A DNA stretch of 64,000 bases from Salvia splendens (lineage: Eukaryota > Streptophyta > Magnoliopsida > Lamiales > Lamiaceae). The stretch's first letter is position 1, and each line of letters starts with the position of its first letter. This document shows, one piece after another, positions 46,878 through 58,039 of the stretch. The notes beneath the pieces were generated by a model that had not been told where the DNA came from, searched no databases, and saw only the letters and a program-made list of their open reading frames with translations. The translations under genes were made by a program, and so were the position numbers. The stretch is from contig NC_056036.1 in the NCBI RefSeq assembly GCF_004379255.2, positions 38,020,076 through 38,084,075 on the forward strand, written 5' to 3'.

Positions 46878-48706
46878 GAGCATCCGCAGCGGTGACACCA
46901 CGCCGTCCGTCCGTGCCAGCGGCGCGGTGCACCGCTGCTCGCAGTTGCGCTCTTGCCGTTGGCGCGGCGCTGCTTGATGCATCGAGCACGTCCGTGCCAG
47001 CGAGCAGCACACGTGTCAACGCCTGATTGGCCAACGGCAATGCCGTTGGAATTTCTTTTTTTTAATCGGATTTTAATTAAAAAATCCGATTAAAAATAAA
47101 AAAAATATTTTCCCACTTCCCAAAATATTATATCCGTTTTCTCCCCACTTTTAATTTATTTTTTAATTTTTTTTCTCAAAAAATTCACATTTTCATCTAC
47201 AAATACCCCCACTTCCACATAAAAAATTTCACACCACACTACACAATTCTCATCTAAATTCTCTCATTTTCATTCTTACAATTCTCAATCTTTCTTTCAC
47301 TCTTACAACAAAAAAATGTCCGGCTCCGGCAATCACCCCTCCGACTCCCGCGGTCGGAACCACGAATGGTTCGGCTCGCAACCATTTCCTAGTCCGGAAA
47401 TGGAATTTTCGGCCCCTCCTTAAACCCAAAGTTCGCAAGCTCTGGGTGGCTATCGGCCTTACTCGGTGGACGACCAAGATGCCCCCAATGGGCAATACGG
47501 GTGGGCACCCGAACCACCCGTACCTAGAGCGGGAGAGAGCGGCAGCTCTCAAACTCCTCATCTTCCTACTCCTCATCTTCCTACTCGTGGTGTCCGCACC
47601 CCGTACACTCCGGGGGAGATGGATTATTCAAAGCGTTTTTGTCTATCTCCGAAGATCCGGAGATTGGCACGAACCAATCCGGGGACCATTTTTGGTGGCG
47701 CGTCTGTCGCCGGTACAATCAAAACCGGCCGGCTGGAACAATCGAGCGCAACGAGAGTATGGTGCGCAATGCCATATACAGAGCCAATAAAGAAATCTAA
47801 AAGTTCCAGGGGTATTACCTCCAGGAAGAGCGGTCGGCGGAGAGCGGCAGAAGCGAGGTCGACATCATCAGTGTCGCGTTGGCGACCTACCAATCCCAAC
47901 ACTACAAACCGTTCAAGTACCTCAATGTTTGACAGAAGGTGCGTGTGCATCCGAAGTATAGGGGAGGCGTATCATCCTCCTCTAGCTCCTCCAGCAAACG
48001 ATCGAGGTTGGTATCCCTATCCGATGCCGGCTCCGATGAGTTGTCCACCCAGCTCGCCGGAGCTAACTTGGGTAGCCCCGATGCCGGCCCGAGTAGTTCC
48101 CAACGCCGGTCGACGGCCAACCGCCGTTGCGCTGCGACTCCGTCCGCCCCCGATCCCGCTCCCGCTCCCTTTGTGCCACCTCAACCCCCCACCAACTCGT
48201 TGTGGGGGTTTTTGGCCCAACTCAATTTGGCCGATAGGTCAACTATGACCCCCGAGCAACTTCGATCGCATGTGGCAATGATACGGGGTCTCCAAAGAAC
48301 ATTGGGGGTAGAGCCGGATGAATAGTCTTCCACGGGGGGTATTTTTAGCCTTTAATTATGTAATTTTTATTTTTAAGAGTTTAATTATGTAACTTTTATT
48401 TTAGGAGTTTAATTATGTAATTTTTTATTTTTAGGATTTTAATTATGTAATTTTAAATTTTTACAATTTTAATTATGTAATTTTTATTTTTTTATAATTT
48501 GTAAAAGTATTCCGGGTAATTTTAATGCATTTTAATATTGTGGAAATATTTTTATTTAAATTGAATAATAGAAGGGTGGGACCCTTGAGCTTGTCTTTGC
48601 GAAAGAGCACGGATGTGGGTGTTATACTCTTGCCTAAGGACAGTGAGTAAAAGTGGATCCGGGCCCACATCCGTGCTCATTGGCAAGAGCACGGATGGGG
48701 ATGCTC
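46878..48706 (+). mobile_element. PIF/Harbinger element carrying ORF1 relic (1,829 bp)
   Basis: TTA duplication (46875-46877, 48707-48709). Ends GAGCATCCGCAGCGG and GAGCATCCCCATCCG (inward). The left 190 bases are homologous to those of the element at 39170. Repeated ATTATGTAATTTTTATTTT phrases lie at 48355-48490, behind the gene. Confidence 0.87.
47316..48326 (+). pseudogene. Harbinger ORF1 (NAM-associated type), broken
   Basis: The ATG at 47316 begins a Ser/Gly/Pro-rich leader (MSGSGNHPSD). A TAA at 47422-47424 and at least one frame change near 47620-47650 interrupt it. Recognisable pieces are SISEDPEIGTNQSGDHFWWR, YNQNRPAGTIERNES, IYRANKEIQKFQGYY and YQSQHYKPFKYLNVWQKVR, the NAM-associated pattern. 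A Ser-rich segment and a C-terminal helical end follow, stopping at 48324-48326. It belongs to a different subfamily from the ORF1 genes at 25312 and 33492. Confidence 0.78.
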
Positions 48707-48753
48707 TTAGTCTTTAAACTCCACATCAAGTTCCTTACATAATCGACGTGGGA

Positions 48754-51207
48754 AGGCATGCACAACGGTTCCGAACCGCCGGTTCCGGTTCATGAACCGG
48801 CGGTTCACGGTTCATCATATGCATGAACCGGAACCGGCCCGCCAAGGGTCCCGGTGGTTCCGATTCCGGTTCAAAAAACCGCCGGTTCACGAGGCGGTTC
48901 AAAACCGCCGGTTTGAACCGGCGGTTCAACCGAAAATAAAAAAAATACTTTTTATTTATAAAAATTGATTTTTATACTTAAAAACAATTTTTACAAATAA
49001 ATGAATACGAGAAATTCATAATAGACCATAGATATTTGATGGGCTTGTGAATTTATGAAACCATTCTTGGTTGTTTCTCTTTTATAGAGACATCCTTGAA
49101 TGTTTTATGTTTCACTTTCGATGTGGGACAAAATCATTCTTGGTTGTTTATCTTTTATAGAGACATCCTTGAATGTTTTATGTTTCACTTTCGATGTGGG
49201 ACAAAATCATTCTTGGTTGTTTCTCTTTTATAGAGACATCCTTGAATGTTTTATGTTTCACTTTCAATGTGAGACAAAATATGTTGAAGTATTTTCTTTT
49301 ATAACTACATTTTTAGAGCATTCATTCATCTTTTTCCAATGTGGGATACAAAACTTTCTTTTATCTTCTACTTTTCTTCATGTTTTGTATAATATATATA
49401 AACAAAATTATTATTCAAATATATTCTTGATTGATAAAAATAAAGAATTATTGAGAAATATGATTTCTATATAGAAAATATTTATTTGTATAATAATTAT
49501 TGTTAGGTTTATACAATTTGTATAAGAATTATTCTTTCAATGTGTATAATATTATTTATTAGTTAACATATACATAAATTTATAAACCTAAGCAAATCAT
49601 TAATGATAAAGAACTAATGAATAATAGTTTATGTAATAATATTTGTTGTTAAATTATAATAATAGAAGATAGAGTATTAATATAGACGAAGAATGATGGA
49701 CGATCTATAATATACTTATAAATAAAGACTTTTATCCCACATTGAAATAAAGAGTAACACATCCAAAATGTGTAATTATAAAAGAGAATAATTCAATATA
49801 CTATCTTCTAAATTAAATAAAATCCAATATACTCTCATCCAAGTGTTGGCATTTTAAAAATCAAATCCAACTTTAAAGTATGGAGTAATTTTTTTTTGTC
49901 TTTTTAGTCTTTATTATGTATAAAATGTGCTTAAACAAATTTCAAACAATAAGGTGAAAATTACAATTTTATTGATAATAAATTTGAATTAGACTAAAAA
50001 TTACAACTTATAATGAATATATTTTATTTACAAAAATTAATAAACACTACTTAAAGTTAAACCTTTTGATTTTTAAAATATCAATACTTAAAATTGGACT
50101 TGAGCTTTTAAAATGGAAGAGAGTGTATTGAATTATAGGGAAAACACTACTTGAATTATAGAGAGTGTATTGAATTATAGAGAGTATATTTCAACTTATA
50201 ATGAATATATTTTATTTACAAAAATTAATAAACACTACTTAATATTTTATTTATCATTAATGATTTGCTTATGTTTATAAATTTATGTATATGTTAACTA
50301 ATAAATAATATTATACACATTGAAAGAATAATTCTTATACAAATTGTATAAACCTAACAATAATTATTATACAAATAAATATTTTCTATATACAAATCAT
50401 ATTTCTCAATAATTCTTTATTTTTATCAATCAAGAATATATTTGAATAATAATTTTGTTTATATATATCATACAAAACATGAAGAAAAGTAGAAGACAAA
50501 AGAAAGTTTTGTATCCCACATTGGAAAAAGATGAATGAATGCTCTAAACATGTAGTTATAAAAGAAAGTACTTCAACATGTTTTATTCCACATCGAAAGT
50601 GGAACATAAAACATTATAGGATGTATCTATAAAAGAGAAACAGCCAAGAATGATTTTGTCCCACATCGAAAGTGGAACATAAAACATTCAAGGATTTCTC
50701 TGAAACAACCAAGAATGATTTTGTACCACATCGAAAGTGAAACATAAAACATTCAATGATGTCTCTATAAAAGAGAAACAACCAAGAATGAGTTTGTCCC
50801 ACATCGAAAGTGGAACATAAAACATTCAAGGATGTCTCTATAAAAAAGAAACAACCAAGAATGGTTTCATAAATTTGCAAGCCCATCAAATATATATGGG
50901 CTATTACGAATTTCTTGTATTCATTTGTTTGTAAAAATTGATTTTAAATATAAAAATCAATTTTTATAAATAATTTTTTTTTAAAAAAAATCGGTTGAAC
51001 CGGCGGTTTGAACCGTTGAACCGCCGGTTCAAACCGGTAAACCGCCGGTTTTGAACCGCCGGTTCACGGTTCACGCATCCTTCGACCCTGAACCGGCCCG
51101 TTGGAACCGGCAACTCGCCGAACGGTTCAAACCGCCGGTTCCGGTTCATGAATCGGCCGGCCAGAACCGGCGGTTAACCGCCGGGCCGGTTCGGTTTGTG
51201 CACGCCT
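48754..51207. mobile_element. 2.45-kb hAT-type fold-back element
   Basis: A perfect 8-bp duplication, ACGTGGGA (48746-48753, 51208-51215), and ends AGGCATGCACAA and AGGCGTGCACAA (inward). Subterminal GAACCGGCGGTT-type motifs cover about 190 bases on each side. The arms, about 48754-49612 and 50248-51207, are reverse complements over most of their length and enclose a loop of about 635 bases. Each arm has tandem 73-base units. No transposase is present; the short open frames in the arms are mirror images and are not genes. Confidence 0.88.
49060..49290 (+). repeat. 73-bp tandem repeats, left arm
   Basis: Three units start at about 49091, 49164 and 49237 (CATCCTTGAATGTTTTATG), each with TCGATGTGGGACAAAATCAT or a close variant. 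The inverse set lies at about 50580-50860. Confidence 0.88.
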
Positions 51208-51688
51208 ACGTGGGATATTAAAATCCATAACCGTACCACATCCAATTACGAATTACTGTATTAATTTCAATTGCTGAGATTTATCAAATGTTTATAAAAT
51301 TTTAATTGGACACTACTATAATAAATTTGTGTGTTATTTAATGGAAGGTCTTTTTCCAACTTGAGAATGATTAATGCATAATTAAAAAGGTGTCATTTTA
51401 CGTGGGCAAGGACGAAATTTAAATACTACTACTATTTTAGTGGAAGTCGCAAATGGATTCTCACTTTGAAATAGTATAATTTACTTTTATGATGTTGACT
51501 CTCGCACAAGTTAAATTGGACTTTGTATATCAATCCACATTCAAAATTTGACTTGCATCATGCATGATTCTATATATCTCCATATATCACCATCACAAAA
51601 GTTACGTCAAATTAGACAACCCCTTTTTCAAAACGAAAAATTAAACAAATACGGTCAAAATTCACAACGCATGCAAGGAAATTCTACA

Positions 51689-51696
51689 CTATAAAT
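51689..51696 (+). promoter_or_regulatory. TATA box of the PIP-like gene
   Basis: CTATAAAT lies 120 bases before the start codon. Confidence 0.6.
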
Positions 51697-51808
51697 GCTT
51701 CATTCGATCATATATAGATGCACTATTACAAATCCCCTCACAATCTAAGTCGAAGATAACATCACTTATAAAATCACCCGAGTTTATTACTAAAAGATTT
51801 TATTAGTA

Positions 51809-52042
51809 ATGCCGAAAACTCTCACATTCCTCGCTCTTCTCCTTCTTCTCTCTTCTATCTTTGCCATCTCATGCGACGCTCGTCCCCTGGGAGCCTCTGA
51901 ACCTAAAAGTGTCACCGAGAGGGAGATAACGAAGGTTTTGGACGATCTATACATTAAAAGTGGAGGGCCAAGAAATAATGGATATGCATTAACTCTTGAA
52001 GGAATCAAGAAATCTGGTCCTAGCCCAGGAGCTGGAAACTAG
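51809..52042 (+). CDS. PIP/PIPL-type secreted signalling peptide precursor, 77 aa
   Basis: Intronless. Residues 1-24 are a clear signal peptide (MPKTLTFLALLLLLSSIFAI, likely cleaved after SCDA). A variable, charged middle (TEREITKVLDDLYIK) follows, and the C-terminus ends KKSGPSPGAGN. The SGPSPGxG(H/N) end is the hallmark of PAMP-induced secreted peptides and relatives, in which a short C-terminal peptide, often hydroxyprolinated, is released in the apoplast and sensed by receptor kinases such as RLK7. An SGGP about 25 residues earlier could be a degenerate second motif. The last residue is Asn where PIP1/2 have His. Known family roles are immune amplification, root growth and stress responses; which of these applies here cannot be told from sequence. 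Confidence 0.82.
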   Translation: MPKTLTFLALLLLLSSIFAISCDARPLGASEPKSVTEREITKVLDDLYIKSGGPRNNGYALTLEGIKKSGPSPGAGN

Positions 52043-52744
52043 TTACTAAATTGCTCCACCTTCTTAGATTTTCTCAATCCATATAGCTGGATTTAACAAA
52101 TATTGAGTTCATTCATTCTTTTTAGGGCCCAAACACATATTTTTAATTCCTTATTCTTTAATTTATGTACCACTCCTTTGATTCTTGTTGTATTTATTTA
52201 TTTCAATCGTGTAACCTATTATTGATTTAAATATATAAATTGATATTATCCCAACCAAATCTTGAATATTTTATGATTATTGTGTTCGTTGCTACATATA
52301 CTTATAGAAGATATTAATCGTATCAATGAGAACAAATATGCGACAACCAATGGCGATCCTGACTATATATAATTTTGATTTCGAAAAAAAGTACTAGACA
52401 TTAATTAAATTAGCCTAGTTTGTATACATTCAATAAACTAGAAGTTAATTATTCATGTCATATACCATTCCGACATGTTATTATTTTGTTCTACTTCTAC
52501 CATTGTATACATTCAATCTACAAGTCGTTGTGAACAATATACTTATAAAACAGATGATTTTAATCTATATTGTCAATCACTCACTACGTTAGGCTTTATC
52601 ATTTTTATTTATTTAAAAATGTCTCTTGGGTTTTAGGAAAGAACAGATTAAATTGACTGGATTGCCCACTTACTTTGACATCATAAGGGTCATGAACTCG
52701 TATCCAATTCTCTAATTTTCCACGGACCACTATCTATAGTTTTG

Positions 52745-52800
<56 letters not shown>

Positions 52801-53909
52801 GTGCACATTAATTGACCAAGCGTGAGAGAGGTTAATGTAGGCTAAAAAATCTATAAATTTAAATTCATTTGTGTATAAAAACATAAATAAATACAAGCAT
52901 TTTAATATAAAATTAGTAAATTAACATAATAATAAAATACACATAATTAAAATATTATTAATAACAACTTCAAATTTGAATTTATTTAAAAAATAAGATT
53001 GATCCTTGAAAGTGCATAGAGTTGTTCAATGTGAAGCTATCTCCAATTTTGTTATTTTATAATAATAGTTTATTTTTCAATTGAAAATAAGTGCTTTTTA
53101 ATTTGGATACTAAATTCTGAAAATTCGTGATGGCGTTATGGCGTATCAATTGTTATGAACCTCATTTGTGGACCCAAAGCATTACTTACATAATCTTTCA
53201 AATAATATGTCTTCAGTCACTCCTTAAATAAAGTTTTAATAATTTATTTGTTTATACAAAAATACTTACTGATTTTGTTTTACTACTATATATATGGGAC
53301 GATCAACATACTCAAATTTCAAAGCATTCACAATGCTTTTTAACTTTTCCCAAATACCCAAGTAAAATGTAAAAATTAGGAGTATTATACTCCTGTTGTA
53401 TGATTAATTAATTTCATCTAACCCAATAACAATGACAAGCAAGAGATTGCTGATTAAACAAAAGAATCATTATTAACATTTATTGCAGGTTATAAAAGAG
53501 TTGATTCACATGTCCAAAAACCAAAGGGACACAGCCCGAAAATCATAAATCAAATTTTATTACATTTATTGCTGTCCCAAGAATAATAATATGCCTTTGA
53601 ACCGAAGAAAATTAAAGCAATTTTTGTTTATATAATTTCTCCTTTTCGAAAGAACAGATAAAGTATGGGATTCGCGTTCCTACATGTGTTACATTTTTTT
53701 TAAGCCTATACCTTCTTCTTTTCACATGGAGTATTACTTTATATCGTAACAACTTACCATATATATGGAGTATATTATTTGTACTCTAAAAAACCATCTT
53801 AAAGGTAAACGAACTCGACCATTCATTGACATTATTTAAACGAACTCGACCATTCATTGACATTATTAATATTGATGATCTCGAGCTCTTTTCTTTTTTT
53901 ATATAGCGG
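52043..53909. other. AT-rich spacer with an (AAT)n tract
   Basis: The first 200 bases are probably PIP-like 3' UTR. Apart from the microsatellite nothing is recognised. Confidence 0.4.
52744..52799 (+). repeat. (ATA)n microsatellite, about 56 bp
   Basis: Eighteen trinucleotide units. Confidence 0.95.
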
Positions 53910-53917
53910 TTGGGAGG

Positions 53918-54457
53918 CAGCGGCGTATCCAGTATAGGAACAAGGGGTACAATGTACCCCCAAAATTTGAGATCTTTACTATATATTGTCGAGCCTTTAT
54001 AAGGAAAGCTCTATTGGTCTAGTGGTAAAATACCTCTTATTCTTCTTACTCACCCAAGTTTGACTCCCAATTAAATATTTATTTATATTTATTATATTGT
54101 TTTATTTCTATTTGAAAAATAATAGATATTTCCTTGAATAATTTATATTCGTTATTATATTTTTACTAATAAGATTTGCAAATATTTTATCAATTATTTA
54201 GTTATTATATATTTTTTTTCTTGTAGTAATTGCAACTTTGTTCTAATTTATGTTCAAAAGATTTACTTTCAGGATATTTTATTACTACTATATAATTATT
54301 ATATTTATATTAATATCAAATATTTATAATTAATAAAAATATCTAAATAAGATATTCTCCACTAACAAAAAAAAAAGAAAAAGATCGATCGAATTTTAAA
54401 GTTTCAAATCAATATAAGTATCGCACCCCCAAATAAAAAAACCTAGATACACCACTG
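53918..54457. mobile_element. Non-autonomous hAT-type element (540 bp)
   Basis: A perfect 8-bp duplication, TTGGGAGG (53910-53917, 54458-54465), and ends CAGCGGCGTATCCAG and CAGTGGTGTATCTAG (inward). Positions about 54007-54068 look tRNA-derived. Confidence 0.9.
54007..54068 (+). repeat. tRNA-like segment inside the hAT element
   Basis: CTCTATTGGTCTAGTGGTAAAATAC resembles the D-arm/box A of a Gly/Glu/Asp-type tRNA, and AAGTTTGACTCCC 30 bases later resembles a decayed box B. A cloverleaf cannot be closed, so it is not called a tRNA gene. Confidence 0.4.
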
Positions 54458-54579
54458 TTGGGAGGCGTCGAACCGTCTTAATTTCTTGGATTTTATCATC
54501 TAAAATCTCACATAATGTTTTCCAAATTTTCATTCAAATCCAAACAAAGTCTCGAGATTTGGAATGACTAGTCAATTAG

Positions 54580-55645
54580 TGTTGGCTTCTGGAATTACAA
54601 GAGATAAACCGAGCGTAATACAACCCAAAATAAGGAATACAAATGGAAAACTGAAACGAAATTACAACTGAAAAAATTGAAACAAATAAACCGCGAACAA
54701 TTGTTAGCCGAGTCGAGGAGTCCTCTTTCCGCAAGATGAGATAGCCCCCGGTAGTGCTCTCGGATTGACGTGTCGTCCCCAAAGATAAAACGATTTCGTC
54801 TGTGGTGAAGCAACATCGCTAAGAGCAGAGCTCCGGCGAACTGGATGGAAGAGAGAACAGAGCTTCGACAGAAAGACAATGCAGAGAGGGAGAGAGCGTA
54901 TGATGCAAAATGCTTTGTGAATTGGTGTGGAGATGCATGGAATGACTAGCCTATTTATAGGCATAGTCCACTGCAGGGGTCAACAGCCATGATGGCTGTC
55001 ATCATTGTGGATCAGTAACCGCCGAGCGTTAGAAGGCGTTACAAACCGTTACGAGAGCTGAGAGGTTGATCCTGGACGACCGTATCGGGACATGCTGCGC
55101 GTCTAGGTTCGCTCACGACGTGGACTTCATCACGTGTCAGCCACATTGGCTTTACCGCGTCATATTGACGAGGTGTCATCCGCTTGGCTTGCTGACGTGG
55201 AAACGGTGGTAGTCTAAAAAGAACTAGATCCAAGGACAAGGGCACGGGCTCGGGCTCAAGGCTCGAGGCTCGCGGTGTGGCGGGCAGCTGCCGCGACGCG
55301 CGCGTGAGGGTTCTATAGCCTATCTTAGTCCACTATAATTATTACATATAATAATCATTCTTATTAAATACTAGTTTAATAAGGTTGTTACTTTCAATGT
55401 GGGATAATTAACTCTCTTAATTAATCTCATAGCTTCTCTCCAAGCTAATTTAATTAGTTTGCAATTTTGCACAACTTTAATCAATTATTTCTCACTCACC
55501 GGGAATCGGATTTGAGAAAATGAATATACCACGATCATCTACTCCGAACGTAGATCGATGATATATTATTTAATTTTACAAAATTAAATGTCTCGTTGGA
55601 AGTATTATTGGTCAAAGTCCTTTGACCGGACATACGATTCCAACA
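54580..55645 (-). repeat. 3' LTR of the outer copia element (1,066 bp)
   Basis: On the minus strand it runs TGTTGGAATCG to GAAGCCAACA, with TGTTGG/CCAACA ends, directly after the polypurine tract. A TATA box (TATAAATAG, 54951-54959) lies mid-LTR. The candidate 5-bp flank is ATTAG (54575-54579). Confidence 0.85.
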
Positions 55646-56228
55646 ATCCCCCACATGAGTGGAAATAGCCAAATGCATATGCATGCAGACACAAGCTCAA
55701 CTCTCGAGAGGTATATAAGCATAAGGATAGGTAGTTGTTGGCTTTGAACCATCCATAATCAACACCATCGGATACACAGGCGGGTTAGTAGCGCGATGCT
55801 TTGAACTATTCGTCCACGGCGTGCACTGAGACAATGGTGTTAACACTTAAACACCTCAACCTCATCTGTTCTCACGTTTTGTATCCTTTGCAGCCTTGGA
55901 CACCACTTTGGATTCATAAGTGTGTTATTTGAAGCGGCCACACTCCACACTTACATAGGTGATTCCTACTCGAGTATCTTGCCCTACTCGGTCTCCTTGA
56001 GAACTCAATCCCCTCGAGATCCTTAGGAATTATTAAAAGTATAGACTTAGCCTCACTACAAGACAAGTTTTCCAATACTATATTGCTCTCTAGGGAATAG
56101 ATATAGATGAGTGTTTCATCCGAACTCTCATAGCTTAGTTTTCCCATTGAACCAAGTTCTTGGGATCTCCAATCATCATAGTTGGGTTACCACTATGACA
56201 ATTCATTAGTTTGGATTTCAAACTCATT
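55646..56228 (-). other. 3' coding remnant and non-coding spacer of the outer copia
   Basis: The last codons of the RNase H frame resume at 56233 after the inner insertion. The rest is spacer leading to the polypurine tract. The 77-aa open frame at 55914-56147 shows no family features and is not called. Confidence 0.6.
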
Positions 56229-56233
56229 CCCTC

Positions 56234-56411
56234 TGTTGAAAGATATGAGTATTATTCATTCAACTTGTTCAGAGAATTACAATAGGTACGTCTCCTTTAA
56301 ATAGACCAAGGGTTACATAAAATTGGCAAGATTTGCCATAATACTCATTCCCTAATTAATTTTTTTCCTTGCTTACCTATTTTCCTTACTTGCATATTTT
56401 CCTTTCTAACA
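56234..56411 (-). repeat. 3' LTR of the inner copia element (178 bp)
   Basis: On the minus strand it runs TGTTAGAAAGG to TATCTTTCAACA and follows the polypurine tract CTTGAGGGGGAG. It is short for a copia LTR. Confidence 0.82.
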
Positions 56412-56423
56412 CTCCCCCTCAAG

Positions 56424-57740
56424 TTAAGTAATGGGATTACCGATACTTAACTTGCCCAATACCTCATGGAAGCTTCTTGCATCGACAGCTTTCGTGAGTA
56501 TATCCGCCAACTGATCTTCAGATCTCACAAAAGGAAGTTCTACCGTCTTGGCCTCTATATTGTCCTTGATGAAATGTCGATCCACCTCGACATGTTTTGT
56601 CCGATCATGCTGAACTGGATTTTCAGATATACTGATTGCCGCCTTATTATCACAGAACAACTTACATGACTTCTGTGAGTTTAAGTTCAACTCAGTCATC
56701 AATTTCCTCAGCCACAGAATCTCAGTCAACCCACTCTTAATCCCTCGAAATTCAGCTTCTGCACTTGACAAGGCTACCAGTTTCTGTTTTTTGCTTCTCC
56801 ACGTGACAAGATTTCCTCCCACAAAGGTAAAATATCCAGCAGTTGATTTTCTGTCATTTAGGTTCCCTGCCCAATCAGCATCCGTGAATCCATGAATCTC
56901 TAAATATCCATGATTCTCGAATAGAATCCCATGGTTCGCTGTCCCTTTCAGATATCGAACAATCCTCAGTGTTGCTTCCCAGTGAGCTACTTGAGGTGCA
57001 TGCATAAACTGACTAACTACTCCAACTGCATAAGCTATGTCGGGTCTAGTGTGGGATAGGTATATCAATTTCCCAACTAAGCGTTGATATCTCGTGCGGT
57101 GAGTGGCTTCAGCTCCTTCAACTATCCGCAGACCATGATTCTGAACCATAGGAGTATCTGCTGGCTTACAGTCCAGTAGTCCTGTCTCGGTTAACAAGTC
57201 AAGTACATATTTCCTCTGACTGATGAAGATCCCCTTCTTTGACCTTAGCACTTCTATACCCAGAAAGTACTTTAGTAATCCCAAGTCCTTCATTTCAAAC
57301 TCTGCAAACAAATTCTTCCTTAGCTTGCTTATTTCCTCTTCATCATCTCCCGTGAGAATCATGTCATCTACATAGATGATGAGGCATGTAATCTTTCCTT
57401 CTCTTTTCTTCAAGAATAATGTATGATCAGAGTTGCTTTGTTCATACCCATACTTCTTCATTGCCTCAGAGAATCTCCCAAACCAAGCTCTAGGTGACTG
57501 CTTTAGCCCATATAGTGTTCGTTTTAGTTTGCAAATCTTTCCTCCTTCGAAATCTCCAACAAATCCAGGTGGTGGCTCCATGTAAATGGGCTTCTTCAGT
57601 TCCCCATGTAAGAATGCGTTTGTCACGTCAAACTGATGTAGTGGCCATTCCCTGACTGCCGCTATTGAGAAGAGAACTCGAATAGTACTCATTTTTGCTA
57701 CCGGTGAGAATGTTTCAGCATAATCAACTCCATAAGTCTA
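56424..57740 (-). pseudogene. Inner copia reverse transcriptase and RNase H (422-aa open frame)
   Basis: The open frame from Met at 57692 carries RT landmarks (QFDVTNAFLHGEL, LYGLKQSPRAW, catalytic IYVDDM), the linker KFLG-type region (YFLGIEVLRS), and RNase H (FTDADWAG, LSSAEAEFRGI, CDNKAAISISENPVQHDRTKH). A TAG at 57738-57740 closes the frame upstream, within a conserved stretch before the RT core. The downstream part is undamaged to the stop at 56424. Without protease and integrase the element cannot be autonomous. Confidence 0.88.
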
Positions 57741-57868
57741 AGTGTATCCTTTGGCCACAAGTCTCGCCTTATACCTTTCAATTGACCCATCTGGCCTCCA
57801 TTTGATAGTGAAGACCCATCTGCATCCCACAGTTCGAACTCCATCAGGTTTAAGACATATTCTGGGGT

Positions 57869-58024
57869 CCAATTTGATTTTCAGAATAAACCCCAAAGCA
57901 TGAGTAATTTAATTTCTGGGGTCCTAACTGTAATTTTCTCGGGTCATATTGCATATATTCTGAACTATAAGGACCAGAAATTAAATTACTCATGCTTTGG
58001 GGTTTATTCTGAAAATCAAATTGG
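57869..58024. repeat. 51-bp perfect inverted repeat, 54-base loop
   Basis: Arms 57869-57919 and 57974-58024 are exact reverse complements and include TTTCAGAATAAACCCCAAAG on the left arm. It occupies the place where protease/integrase should be in the inner copia. Confidence 0.88.
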
Positions 58025-58039
58025 GGATCGGGGTTTCTC

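Noticed and set aside
47466..48248. 260-aa frame as a separate gene
   Set aside because: It switches out of the ORF1 reading frame and loses the conserved segments, which lie in another frame.
49060..49290. CRISPR-like regular repeats
   Set aside because: Contiguous tandem repeats without spacers inside a hAT element in plant DNA.
55914..56147. 77-aa frame in the outer copia spacer
   Set aside because: Lies between pol end and polypurine tract with no domain features.
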